Assembly: GCF_000233715.2 (NCBI RefSeq) | Contig: NC_021184.1 | Location: forward strand, 1,272,501 to 1,336,500 | DNA: 64,000 nt | Source of the DNA: Desulfoscipio gibsoniae DSM 7213 | Lineage (GTDB): Bacteria; Bacillota; Desulfotomaculia; Desulfotomaculales; Desulfallaceae | Reading direction: 5' to 3' | Shown here: positions 17,368 through 25,113 of the stretch, in pieces | How positions within the stretch are numbered: the stretch's first letter is position 1 | How the letters are laid out: every line of letters starts with the position of its first letter | Notes under the pieces: generated by a model | Database searches by the model: none | What the model saw: the letters and a program-made list of their open reading frames with translations, nothing else | What the model was told of the DNA's origin: nothing | Position numbers and translations under genes: made by a program

Positions 17368-18225
17368 TTATTGTATCTCCGAAAAACCAATTTCATCTAA
17401 AATTTGAACAATCAAATGGCAGATATCCGTAAAATCAATGTCCTTCGTATAGTCAAAGTCTTTTTGGTATTTCCGCCAAAACCCTTTCATTTGTTCGCTT
17501 TCCGCAATGGTGTTCAGAACAGCCTTATAATTTGACATGACGGCAAGACTCTTGCGTCGGGACGCGGTTTCCGCCAACGCGCTTTTTAATACTGACCTGT
17601 CGCATTCATGGCCTCTAAGCTGATACAAAATGTAAATGTCATAAAAATCTCTCGGCCTGGTATTGGCAATTCCACGGGTCACTATGGTTTCCAGCTTTTC
17701 GGCCAGCACGGTTTCCAGATTATACGCCATGATTTTGATCGTCCTGTCCTCAAATAAAAGTCTGAAGGTGTATTCTATTGCTTGGGGAGTGATTTTGTCT
17801 TCAGTCGTAACATCCACGGAAAGGGGAACAGCCAGTGGCGGATAATTGGCCCTCATCGCTACTCTGATTCCCGGATAATCGTCGCCTTCCCGTATATCGG
17901 AAGTATTCAGCACTTCAAATTTGACATTGTCCTCAATGGGAGTGGCGCCTATTTCCTCAAAAATTCTCCTGACCGTATCATGGGTAACGTCAAAACCTCT
18001 GATGGTGGTATCCAGGTCCATCGTCGCCCTTGTATCCAGTCCGACAATGGCTGAAATCAAAAAGCCGCCTTTCAAAGTCAGATTGGATTGATATTTGGAC
18101 ACGGAAATACGTTCCAATAACCGTTCCAGCATATAGTTTTGCATGACAAGCTGGGCGGAAATGTTTTTTTCGGCGGCCATCTTTTTAATATAGGCCTTCA
18201 ATTGCATGGGGTTTTTGGCTGTCAT
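17368..18225 (-). CDS. abiEii: AbiEii/AbiGii-type nucleotidyltransferase toxin
   Basis: 285 residues. The toxin motifs are present: LTLKGGFLISAIVGLDTRAT followed by MDLDTTIRG (the paired Asp of the DNA-polymerase-beta fold), and RPRDFYDIYIL in the C-terminal half. AbiEii is the toxin of the type IV AbiE system and causes abortive phage infection. The start overlaps the antitoxin stop by four bases. Both partners look intact, unlike the surrounding transfer genes. Confidence 0.9.
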   Translation of the reverse strand: MTAKNPMQLKAYIKKMAAEKNISAQLVMQNYMLERLLERISVSKYQSNLTLKGGFLISAIVGLDTRATMDLDTTIRGFDVTHDTVRRIFEEIGATPIEDNVKFEVLNTSDIREGDDYPGIRVAMRANYPPLAVPLSVDVTTEDKITPQAIEYTFRLLFEDRTIKIMAYNLETVLAEKLETIVTRGIANTRPRDFYDIYILYQLRGHECDRSVLKSALAETASRRKSLAVMSNYKAVLNTIAESEQMKGFWRKYQKDFDYTKDIDFTDICHLIVQILDEIGFSEIQ

Positions 18226-18815
18226 AGCAAAACCTCCATATAGTTCAGTATTTTGGGCTTTACCCGTATTTTCCCGGCATAGTCGAATAGCTTCGGGATA
18301 TTTTTCCCCGGCATTTTGGCGTATTGCTTCATTGCCTGATTGACGATCTGGATGTCGCAGGTGTTATTCCCTTTGACGATATCGCAAAGTGTCCGTTCCA
18401 CATCGTACAAACGGATCGGATTCCCACAGGGAGAAATTCCGGTGGTCAATCCAAGTTCATATAAATCTTGCACGGACTTTCGAATGATAACATTTTCTTG
18501 TTTGAGGGATTTGACATGATAACCATAGGGGAACGTCATGACATATTTCAGAGGCGTCCTGTCCGTCAGGCCATGAATGTACAAGGCCGTTTCATGGGAA
18601 AAAATGCCTCTACTGTACTTGTATTGCAGGATATACATTTCATCTTCCCATATTTCCGGTTTGCTATAAATTCCCCGGTCAAGTTTAACCAGGAGCTTCA
18701 TGTCCATCATTTTTTTCAGATAATGCCTGGGTATATTGGCTGCGGTGACCTGTGAAGCAGTAATCACTCCGTTGTTCTGTTCGAGAACCTCTTGGATTTT
18801 GTCAATATGCTTCAT
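18222..18815 (-). CDS. abiEi: AbiEi-type antitoxin / transcriptional autoregulator
   Basis: 197 residues. An N-terminal winged helix (QEVLEQNNGVITASQVTAAN, residues 8-27; YLKKMMDMKLLVKLDRGIYS) is followed by the AbiEi C-terminal domain (FSHETALYIHGLTDRTP). AbiEi neutralises the toxin and represses its own promoter. The inverted repeat 20-65 bp upstream is the expected binding site. First gene of the pair; ACCACC-rich Shine-Dalgarno (GGAGGAGGTGG on this strand) is very strong. Confidence 0.9.
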   Translation of the reverse strand: MKHIDKIQEVLEQNNGVITASQVTAANIPRHYLKKMMDMKLLVKLDRGIYSKPEIWEDEMYILQYKYSRGIFSHETALYIHGLTDRTPLKYVMTFPYGYHVKSLKQENVIIRKSVQDLYELGLTTGISPCGNPIRLYDVERTLCDIVKGNNTCDIQIVNQAMKQYAKMPGKNIPKLFDYAGKIRVKPKILNYMEVLL

Positions 18816-18838
18816 TGTGCACCACCTCCTCCCTTAAT

Positions 18839-18882
18839 ACAATTACACTCTATATTATATCGTTCTAGAGTGTAGTTGTATA
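18839..18882 (-). promoter_or_regulatory. abiE promoter and operator
   Basis: Inverted repeat ACAATTACACTCT / AGAGTGTAGTTGT (one mismatch, 15-bp centre). A minus-strand TATAAT (18859-18854) lies between the arms. The arms bracket the -10, as described for AbiEi autoregulation. Confidence 0.6.
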
Positions 18883-18973
18883 CATCTAAGAGGTTAAGTA
18901 CTGCCGAGTTTTATTTTTCTCTTCATATTGCTATTTGGGGGCGATAGGGAGGTATGGATAAAACCATTTGTCA

Positions 18974-19375
18974 TCATCGCTCCGGCCCGTGCCGCCCTCT
19001 CAACATCATTTTCAAATAATCGTTGTAATCCTTCCCACGCTGGGGCGGCTCGTCGGTAATGGTGCAGGTGGAGGGAAGGAGGGCCTTGATGGTCTTTGCC
19101 GCCAGCCTTCCCGGTGCGTCGTTGTCCAGATGCAGGGCAATTTCACTTATTTGCGGATAATCCTTGAGGTACTGCGTCAAAGCGGTGGGCAGAGTACTTT
19201 CTTCAATGTTCTTTTTCGGCCTGTAAATACCCGCCAAGGAAAGGCAGTTTTCCCACCGCCAATCCCTGCCAGCCAGCAGCTCCAATGTGTCATAGGACAA
19301 AAGGTCAATGGCGCTTTCAAACAGGTGCAGCTTCGTTGATTTTTCCCTTGCCGGAATGGAGAAGGAAAAGCGCTA
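18974..19375 (-). pseudogene. DUF3991/toprim protein, C-terminal remnant
   Basis: The frame runs FSIPAREKSTKLHLFESAID, LLSYDTLELLAGRDWRWENC and later IALHLDNDAPGRLAAKTIKA: the toprim Glu and DxD motifs of a conjugative-element primase-like protein. An in-frame TAG lies just upstream of 19375 and the N-terminal part is missing. Confidence 0.7.
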
Positions 19376-19421
19376 AGCTTGGGAAAATAGAAAGTCAAAA
19401 CTGCTAAAGCGTATTCAGCAA

Positions 19422-20715
19422 TTACCGTTCATAGCCTACAGCTTTCTTTTCGGGAATATCCATGTCCTCGTCCGGTTGGTCGTCCACCATCTCGTTTTCC
19501 GTTTTGTCCATATTCAGCAGGATGTTCAGTTCATGCAGCCGCGCGGATTTGTTTTGCATCTCCTGCTCCTTCTCAAAGGGGATGCCAATTTCTTTCTTGG
19601 CCGTTTCCATCTGCTGACGGAGGGTTTTTAGCTGTTCCCGGCAATACTCCAGTTTTTTCGGCATTTCGGCCAAAGCATTATTCAATCTTATAATGTTGCC
19701 GTGAACGTCCGCGCCCAAGGCCACCGTATGGCTGAGAGCGCCCTGGAGCGTGATTTGATACTTCTTGTTAAAGCTGTCGAAGGAAAACAGCATCGGAAAG
19801 CCGCCAAATAGCTTCCCATTTTCTGCGGCTCCGGCGAGGTCATCAGCTTGCAGGCTTCCAGGATGGCCGCGCCCGCCTTGGCCTTTTCGAGGTAGAAAAT
19901 GCCTTTGATCGTCATGCCCGCGAATTTGTTTTCCTCGGCATCCCCTCGGCGAGGGGCAAGGCGCTGTGCCTTTCATATCGGGCAATATCCTTTTCATAGC
20001 CCGTAATACGTTCCTCGGTGGATTTGATCTGCCGGGGGAAGTGTTTGAGCAATCTGTCCTCCAAAGCGTAACGCTGGCTTAAATGGTTGGCTTTTAACAG
20101 CTTCAGCTTGGAAACCTGGATGTCTAAATCCATCTTCTCCTTGATGAGCGGGTTGCCCGTCGCCAGTGCCTTGACTTCCGCGTAGGAAAGGGCCGTTTCG
20201 TCAATGTCCTCGGCGCTTCTTACGGGGGATTTGCTGGTCATGATCTGTGAGATAAACCGCTGTTTGTTCTCCAAAATCTGATAGAGATAAGCGTCAAAGG
20301 TATTTTCCGTCACGTACCGGAAGATATGCACCTCGTCGTTGTTGTTGCCCTGGCGGACAATCCTGCCGCTGCGCTGCTCCAGGTCGCGGGGCCGCCAGGG
20401 GCAGTCCAGGTCGTGCAGCGCAATTAACTTATCCTGCACGTTGGTTCCGGCCCCCATCTTAAAGGTGCTCCCAACAAGGACGCGCACCTGTCCAGTACGC
20501 ACCTTGGCAAACAGCTCCTTTTTGCGGGTTTCCATGTTGGCGTCGTGGATGAAAGCAATCTCGTCGGCGGGAACGCCGCGGGCCGTGAGCTTTTGGCGCA
20601 TGTCGTCATAGACGTTGAAATTCCCGTCGCTCTTGGGAGTGGACAGGTCGCAGAAGACAAGCTGGGTCAGCTTTTGATCGCGGTGGTCCTGCCAGAAGTG
20701 ATATATAAAAAAGAG
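19422..20715 (-). pseudogene. ICE helicase/N6-methylase (SNF2-like), C-terminal remnant with frameshifts
   Basis: The minus strand reads DQKLTQLVFCDLSTPKSDGN, VLVGSTFKMGAGTNVQDKLI and DLEQRSGRIVRQGN (helicase motifs V and VI). It breaks frame near 19930, continues MTIKGIFYLEKAKAGAAILE, breaks again near 19830, and ends in FDSFNKKYQITLQGALSHTV and a helical tail to stop at 19422. These giant proteins are hallmarks of Firmicute ICEs. The N-terminal methylase and helicase lobe 1 are gone. Confidence 0.8.
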
Positions 20716-20766
20716 AACATAAGCGCTAAACCTATGTCCTCTTTGTCCATTCATTTTTAATTACTG

Positions 20767-21162
20767 CTAAACCTGTACTTTTAACGTTTGCCGATACTCA
20801 GCGTAATGCTCGCTTAACACATACTCGATAACCCACACTTTAGGTATCCTGTAGGTACTACGGATGAAAAAGTACTTTATATGATTCCCATGCAAAATCT
20901 TTCGTGCCGTGGTTTCTCCAATGCCGCCCAATATGGCTCTGAATTCATCCAGCGTAACTACATCGGGATACGGCTCAAAAAGCTGCTCGTAATATTCTTG
21001 ATTTTTCACAGTCATCAACTCCTGAAAAGATTTGTCAATGGTAGGATGACTGTTACAATATTGGTTTTGATAATACACGTTCGACGTTTCAATGGCAGAC
21101 GGTCCGGATACCCCTCCTGAATATCCCTCCAATATCCCTCCAACGTCCAAAATTGATGTCAA
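20767..21162 (-). CDS. Excisionase-like helix-turn-helix protein
   Basis: 131 residues. The C-terminal half (YPDVVTLDEFRAILGGIGET then ARKILHGNHIKYFFIRSTYRIP) is the MerR/Xis-like winged helix seen in element excisionases. The N-terminal ~55 residues are unfamiliar and overlap the right-end repeats, so the true start may be an internal one. It lies 140 bp from the right core, where an excisionase is expected. It is possibly still intact. Confidence 0.62.
   Translation of the reverse strand: MTSILDVGGILEGYSGGVSGPSAIETSNVYYQNQYCNSHPTIDKSFQELMTVKNQEYYEQLFEPYPDVVTLDEFRAILGGIGETTARKILHGNHIKYFFIRSTYRIPKVWVIEYVLSEHYAEYRQTLKVQV
21108..21141. repeat. Right arm-type repeats of the island
   Basis: ATACCCCTCC (21108), ATATCCCTCC (21121) and ATATCCCTCC (21132), the same unit and orientation as at the left end (6051-6073). 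In the circular form these would flank the core on both sides, as arm sites of a lambda-type attP do. Confidence 0.6.
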
Positions 21163-21303
21163 AACCGCTCTTTTGAGAGAGCCTTGGAGTGACGTGGGTT
21201 TCCGGGTTTTAAGTGCCGAAAACCCGCATTATATAAGGTTTTGGGGGGGCTGAGGATTCCGGTAGAGTACGTTGCATTCCCGATGCTTCCGGTAATGTTG
21301 AGG

Positions 21304-21358
21304 GACTCAAAATCGTGCGCCCTCGGGCATGCGGGTTCGACTCCCGCCTTCGGCACCA
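21304..21358 (+). pseudogene. tRNA-Leu(CAA), 3' half (split by the island)
   Basis: Begins at the shared core GACTCAAAATC and continues with anticodon stem TCGTG, variable arm GCCC/GGGC, T-arm GCGGGTTCGACTCCCGC, acceptor CTTCGGC, discriminator A and CCA. It complements the 5' half at 5917-5957 perfectly. It has no 5' half of its own here. Confidence 0.92.
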
Positions 21359-21373
21359 AAATCTAGATATATC

Positions 21374-21420
21374 AAGGGTTTGAGAGAAGTAATAATACTT
21401 CATCGAACCCTTTTTATTTT
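21374..21420 (+). terminator. Terminator of the original tRNA-Leu gene
   Basis: AAGGGTTTGA pairs with TCGAACCCTT across a loop that forms a second short stem (AAGTA/TACTT), followed by a T-rich tail. It is 16 bp after the tRNA 3' half, so this is the native tRNA terminator now cut off from its 5' half. Confidence 0.75.
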
Positions 21421-21630
21421 GATGAATCGTGCGTGTCTGAATTTTGATTTTAGGCACGCACGACTCACTCAGACACGCCTGAGCCATTGTCAACATCCTT
21501 TCTTTCTTACCCTTTAGCCTGTACAACTAAAGGGCAAGGTTAAAGCAGGGGTGCTGGCAATGGTTTTTTTCCAGTTTTATGCTCGGTTCTTAGCTTTATT
21601 TTGCCATAAACATTAATATAAAATCCTAAC

Positions 21631-21768
21631 TTGGAGCAAAATATAAAAATTAAGAATGAAAGAGGTTCCCATTTTGAACTTAAAAGACAGGCTAGCAAAG
21701 GTCTTATAGCTGGAGTAGTTGCTGATATTGCTATGGACATTTTGAAATACTTTTTGAGTAAACAATAA
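21631..21768 (+). CDS. Small hypothetical protein (45 codons) before the CBO0543-like gene
   Basis: The frame from a TTG reads IKNERGSHFELKRQASKGLI then AGVVADIAMDILKYFLSKQ-stop, 13 bp before the next gene. The amphipathic/hydrophobic C-terminal helix looks protein-like, but no ribosome binding site precedes the TTG, so it could be the 3' remnant of a longer gene. Function unknown. Confidence 0.35.
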   Translation: MEQNIKIKNERGSHFELKRQASKGLIAGVVADIAMDILKYFLSKQ

Positions 21769-21783
21769 CGGGGTGATTTATTG

Positions 21784-22401
21784 ATGGCAATGCCTATTGT
21801 AACCACCTTATTTTATCCAACATTTTTAGTGATGACGTTTATCCTTACACTAATTTTTATCCCAAGAAAAAAATATAAGAATTATTTTATTTATGGTTTT
21901 CTTATAGGTGGACTAGGTGATGTTATTGTTGTAAGTATAATGCAAAATCTATTACATGTTATGTGGTTTAAGAATCATGGAATATTCTATGTTCTAGGAC
22001 ATATTGCTCTTTCACCTCCAAGCTGGACAGTTACAGTAATGCTTTTTCTCTACTTTTTGCCTAAAAGACGTTGGTTTTTATACCCATATATTGCAGCCTG
22101 GGCTGGTAACAGTATCGGTTATGCATATGTAGTCCACAATGCAGGTCTCTATGACTTTGTGTCCTGGCTGTACCCTATTCCTGTCTATTTCCTATTTTTA
22201 GGTTGGTGGAGCTTTGGTGCATGGTTATTTATGAAGACAAGCCCATTGGCAAATGAAAATAAAATTTTGAACCATGTGGAAGAACGTCCAAAATTAAATC
22301 TGCGTAGGTATATAGTATTACCTAAACCAGTAAGGAAAAGAGTGGATAAGGTTAAATTTATCGAAACCAGGAAAATAGGTAGCAAACGAACACAAGAATA
22401 A
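21784..22401 (+). CDS. CBO0543-like membrane protein
   Basis: 205 residues with five or six membrane helices (about 5-24, 35-57, 69-90, 97-117 and 128-148) and a basic C-terminal tail. The pattern LTLIFIPRKKYKNYFIYGFL with GLGDVIVVS resembles the CBO0543 family of unknown function found in sporulating Firmicutes. The ATG at 21784 is preferred to the adjacent TTG (21781); GGGGTG lies about nine bases upstream. First backbone gene after the island. Confidence 0.6.
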   Translation: MAMPIVTTLFYPTFLVMTFILTLIFIPRKKYKNYFIYGFLIGGLGDVIVVSIMQNLLHVMWFKNHGIFYVLGHIALSPPSWTVTVMLFLYFLPKRRWFLYPYIAAWAGNSIGYAYVVHNAGLYDFVSWLYPIPVYFLFLGWWSFGAWLFMKTSPLANENKILNHVEERPKLNLRRYIVLPKPVRKRVDKVKFIETRKIGSKRTQE

Positions 22402-22657
22402 ACAATTTTCGTTTAAATTGGTGTAACAGTTTACTTAGATTAGCTCTCTCATGCTCTTGTTTTCTATTCTGCAATTGTATGAATATATAGACATATATAA
22501 CGTTAATGCGAATCCAACTTTTTTATTTTTTAAATCACGTCCCATATGCTAAAGACCATCTTTTTCCCGTGGCAGGAAGTATGTTTAACCGTGTCGAAGA
22601 ATTACCGGGGAGTACGCATGCCCCTGGTTTTTTTTATGGGACTGGAGTGAATATAAA

Positions 22658-23281
22658 GTGCATCTTCCCGATGAGGTGCTGGTTCAAAAATCTAAAGATG
22701 GTGACCTGGAAGCCTTTGACGAACTGGTGCGTCGCTATGAAAGTAAAATATATGGCTTGGTTTATCGTTTTATGGGTAACCACGCCGATGCCAGTGACCT
22801 GGCCCAGGATACCTTCATTCGACTGTACCAAGCATTAGCAGGGTTCCGGGGAGATGCTGCATTTTCCACCTGGCTTTACCGTATTGCCTCCAATATTTGC
22901 CGGGACGAAATCAGGAAAAGACAGCGGCGGCGCAGTGTTTCTATGGATGAAATGATAGACGCCTCACCGGCCAATGTGCCTACTGCTGACGACAGCTATT
23001 CCCCCGAGGAAACCGTGCAGCGTCGCGAGATGCAGCGACAGGTTCAGTTTTGTTTGAACCAGCTTTCTGATGACCACCGGTTGATTTTAATAATGCGTGA
23101 AATGCAGGGATTGAGCTATGAAGAAATTGCCGGTGTGTTACAGTGTTCATTGGGTACGGTAAAATCACGCATCAGCCGGGCCAGAAACGCTCTCAAGGAA
23201 AGGATGAGCAAGCAGGGGGAACTTTTGCCGGGCAGCGATCGTCATAAAACCAAAGGAGGGAAGAGCAATGCAATGTCGTGA
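22658..23281 (+). CDS. ECF RNA polymerase sigma factor (SigW/RpoE-like)
   Basis: 207 residues. Region 2 is clear: YESKIYGLVYRFMGNHADAS then DLAQDTFIRLYQAL and FSTWLYRIASNICRDEIRKR. Region 4 is LSDDHRLILIMREMQGLSYE then EIAGVLQCSLGTVKSRISRA. It directs core polymerase to stress promoters. The GTG start has GGAG ten bases upstream. It overlaps the anti-sigma gene by 14 bp, so production is coupled. No ECF-type promoter was confidently seen upstream. Confidence 0.92.
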   Translation: MHLPDEVLVQKSKDGDLEAFDELVRRYESKIYGLVYRFMGNHADASDLAQDTFIRLYQALAGFRGDAAFSTWLYRIASNICRDEIRKRQRRRSVSMDEMIDASPANVPTADDSYSPEETVQRREMQRQVQFCLNQLSDDHRLILIMREMQGLSYEEIAGVLQCSLGTVKSRISRARNALKERMSKQGELLPGSDRHKTKGGKSNAMS

Positions 23282-24539
23282 TATCTATGAAATGTTGTCA
23301 CCTTACATTGATGGCATGCTGGAATCTTCCCAGGTAGTACAGGTGGAGGAACACATTGCTGCCTGCGAGGCGTGCAGGTTGGAATATGATGATTTGCTTG
23401 CTGCCGTGGAATTGGTCAGGGGGTTACCCGAGGTTGTACCGCCCCCGGAGTTTCACGATAATTTACGTCAAAAAATTGATTCACTGCCCGCACCCACTGT
23501 TACCGGCAGCCCAACCGGGCAGGTGTACTGGCTGGCCCGGGGTAAATGGCTTAAAATACTTACTGCCGCGGCGGTGCTATTTATCACCGTTGGTGTCACC
23601 GTTCTTTACTATGACAAAAACGATGACGGGGTATTTGATACTGCCTTCCAGTTGAGCGCCGGCCAAAATACGGCTGACCGGGTGGAACGTTTTGGGGGCG
23701 GTGCTGTGGATGGCGACCCGGTTTTGGATACCGCCCCGGAGAAAACTTCTAAAGATATTGATACGGTGCATAATAATGTCCCTGATACAAACCGGCGTGA
23801 TTTGGTTAGCCCTGGTGTATCAAAGGAGGAGGTAAATACTACTAATATAGGAGCAGGGGAACAACCTGCGTCCGCTGCGGAAGACGGTGGTACTGATGCC
23901 ATGCCTGCTGCAGGTGGTGGAGAAGACACCGGTGCCCCTGGGAAACAGGTAGCCCGTGAATTGGCAGCTCCGCAGGGGCAGTCGGACGGTAATGAACCTC
24001 AATTTTCCATTATGGCCGTACCCCAAGACGATTTAGAGGATGCTGCCGGCAAGGCAGAGAATGATAAGCTTTCGGCAGCAACTAATCTTCATGTGGCCAG
24101 GGAGTTTACCGCTACGGTGGTGCTGAAAACCCAGTCAAATACAGCAGCCACGGTGAGTGAAACAGTTGCCAGGTACGGCGGCTTTGTGGAAACTGAGCCT
24201 CAGCAAAACGGACGGTACTGGGTGTTACGCATTCCTACGGATAGTGTGGACGGGTTTATCAATGAATTAAGCAATTTGGGGCAGTCGAATATTCAATCTA
24301 CCTCCAGGGATTTGACTGTTGATTTGCAGCAGGCCCAAGAACAATTAAACGTACTTCTAGAGCAAGAAAAGACGCTGCTTGAACAGCAGGATGCGCAAAA
24401 GGAAAACAGATCAGAAGGTTCAGTCGTATTAGATACTTTGCGCGGGCAAATTGCCCTGCAGCAGCAGGTACTGGCGGAGTTACAACAGGATATTGATTTT
24501 ACTAAGTTTAACCTTTACTTACAGCTGCCGCCATCTTAA
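23268..24539 (+). CDS. Membrane anti-sigma factor, zinc-finger plus DUF4349 domain
   Basis: 423 residues. The N-terminal zf-HC2 anti-sigma domain (residues 1-50) has the His-Cys-Cys zinc motif in HIAACEACRLEYDDLL. One membrane helix (about 97-115) follows, then a disordered acidic/Gly/Ala-rich stretch (about 125-280). The extracytoplasmic DUF4349 domain (about 285-423) contains FTATVVLKTQSNTAATVSET and a long coiled coil rich in Gln. It should hold the sigma factor encoded just upstream until an envelope signal acts on the outer part. Confidence 0.87.
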   Translation: MQCRDIYEMLSPYIDGMLESSQVVQVEEHIAACEACRLEYDDLLAAVELVRGLPEVVPPPEFHDNLRQKIDSLPAPTVTGSPTGQVYWLARGKWLKILTAAAVLFITVGVTVLYYDKNDDGVFDTAFQLSAGQNTADRVERFGGGAVDGDPVLDTAPEKTSKDIDTVHNNVPDTNRRDLVSPGVSKEEVNTTNIGAGEQPASAAEDGGTDAMPAAGGGEDTGAPGKQVARELAAPQGQSDGNEPQFSIMAVPQDDLEDAAGKAENDKLSAATNLHVAREFTATVVLKTQSNTAATVSETVARYGGFVETEPQQNGRYWVLRIPTDSVDGFINELSNLGQSNIQSTSRDLTVDLQQAQEQLNVLLEQEKTLLEQQDAQKENRSEGSVVLDTLRGQIALQQQVLAELQQDIDFTKFNLYLQLPPS

Positions 24540-24712
24540 TTAAAACCTGGTCGACATAGCTTACTAAAGTTGACTGAATTGTTCGATTCAAAAGTTTTAC
24601 TATTGCTTCACTGGTAAATAGCAGTTAAAATAGGAATAGTTGCGGTTTGGACGAGCTAATATTATTAATCCTTTGTTGTTATAATAGTTTTTAAGAAGGG
24701 AGGTTGTAAACA

Positions 24713-24934
24713 GTGCGTGAACAAGTACAAGCTGCTTTAGATAAGGTGCGCCCCATGCTGCAGCGTGACGGCGGTGATGTTGAGCTTGTAGATGTTACAC
24801 CTGATGGTGTAGTTAAAGTAAGACTTAAAGGAGCCTGCGGTGGGTGAGCGATGTCCACCTATACCCTTAAACTAGGGATTGAGCGGTCGCTCAAGCAAGC
24901 TGTGCCCGAGGTAAAGGAAGTAGTGCAGGCCTAG
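24713..24934 (+). CDS. NifU C-terminal-type Fe-S scaffold with in-frame UGA (probable selenoprotein)
   Basis: 73 codons, read through one TGA. It begins (GTG, with GGGAGG upstream) [27 protein letters not shown] and then KGACGG-[TGA][16 protein letters not shown], ending [10 protein letters not shown]. NifU-like proteins have CGGC here, so TGA (24845-24847, codon 45) stands exactly for the second cluster-binding Cys and both sides match the family to the end. A hairpin with a GGUC apical loop lies 37 nt downstream. I read it as Cys42-Gly-Gly-Sec45. Fe-S assembly or a redox role is inferred. A point mutation or sequencing error is the alternative. Confidence 0.72.
24845..24894 (+). promoter_or_regulatory. 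Candidate bacterial SECIS element
   Basis: TTGAGC-GGTC-GCTCAA (24879-24894) is a perfect 6-bp hairpin with loop GGUC, the apical sequence of the E. coli fdhF SECIS. The same 3' arm can also pair with the seven bases starting at the UGA (TGAGCGA with TCGCTCA). The UGA-to-loop distance (37 nt) is at the long end of the usual range. Confidence 0.5.
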
Positions 24935-25113
24935 TTGCTGCCAACTAGTACAGTTATCAAACGCTGTTTACCGGGTGGTAAGTTTTTATATAACCACTTT
25001 TTACCATTGTGTATTGGTAAAGAGTGGTTTTGTACATTATGACAGGCAGCTTATATAAAATTATCTGCAGTAGGTGCATATTAATCCGGTTGTATAAAGG
25101 GGCGGATGTGTTG

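Larger units (their letters stand above)
5947..21314. mobile_element. Decayed integrative/mobilisable element inserted in tRNA-Leu
   Basis: The 11-bp direct repeat GACTCAAAATC (5947-5957 and 21304-21314) bounds a 15.36-kb insertion inside the anticodon loop of a tRNA-Leu gene. Inside are an integrase remnant, an excisionase-like gene, a mobC with a frameshift, an oriT-like region and fragments of the helicase/methylase and toprim genes typical of Clostridial ICEs. Short ATATCCCTCC repeats flank the core at both ends, like integrase arm sites. No intact relaxase, coupling protein or integrase remains, so the element is probably immobile. Cargo: cfa, LysR, LCP-BlaI-BlaR1, GNATs, nucleotidyltransferase and AbiE. 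Confidence 0.88.
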
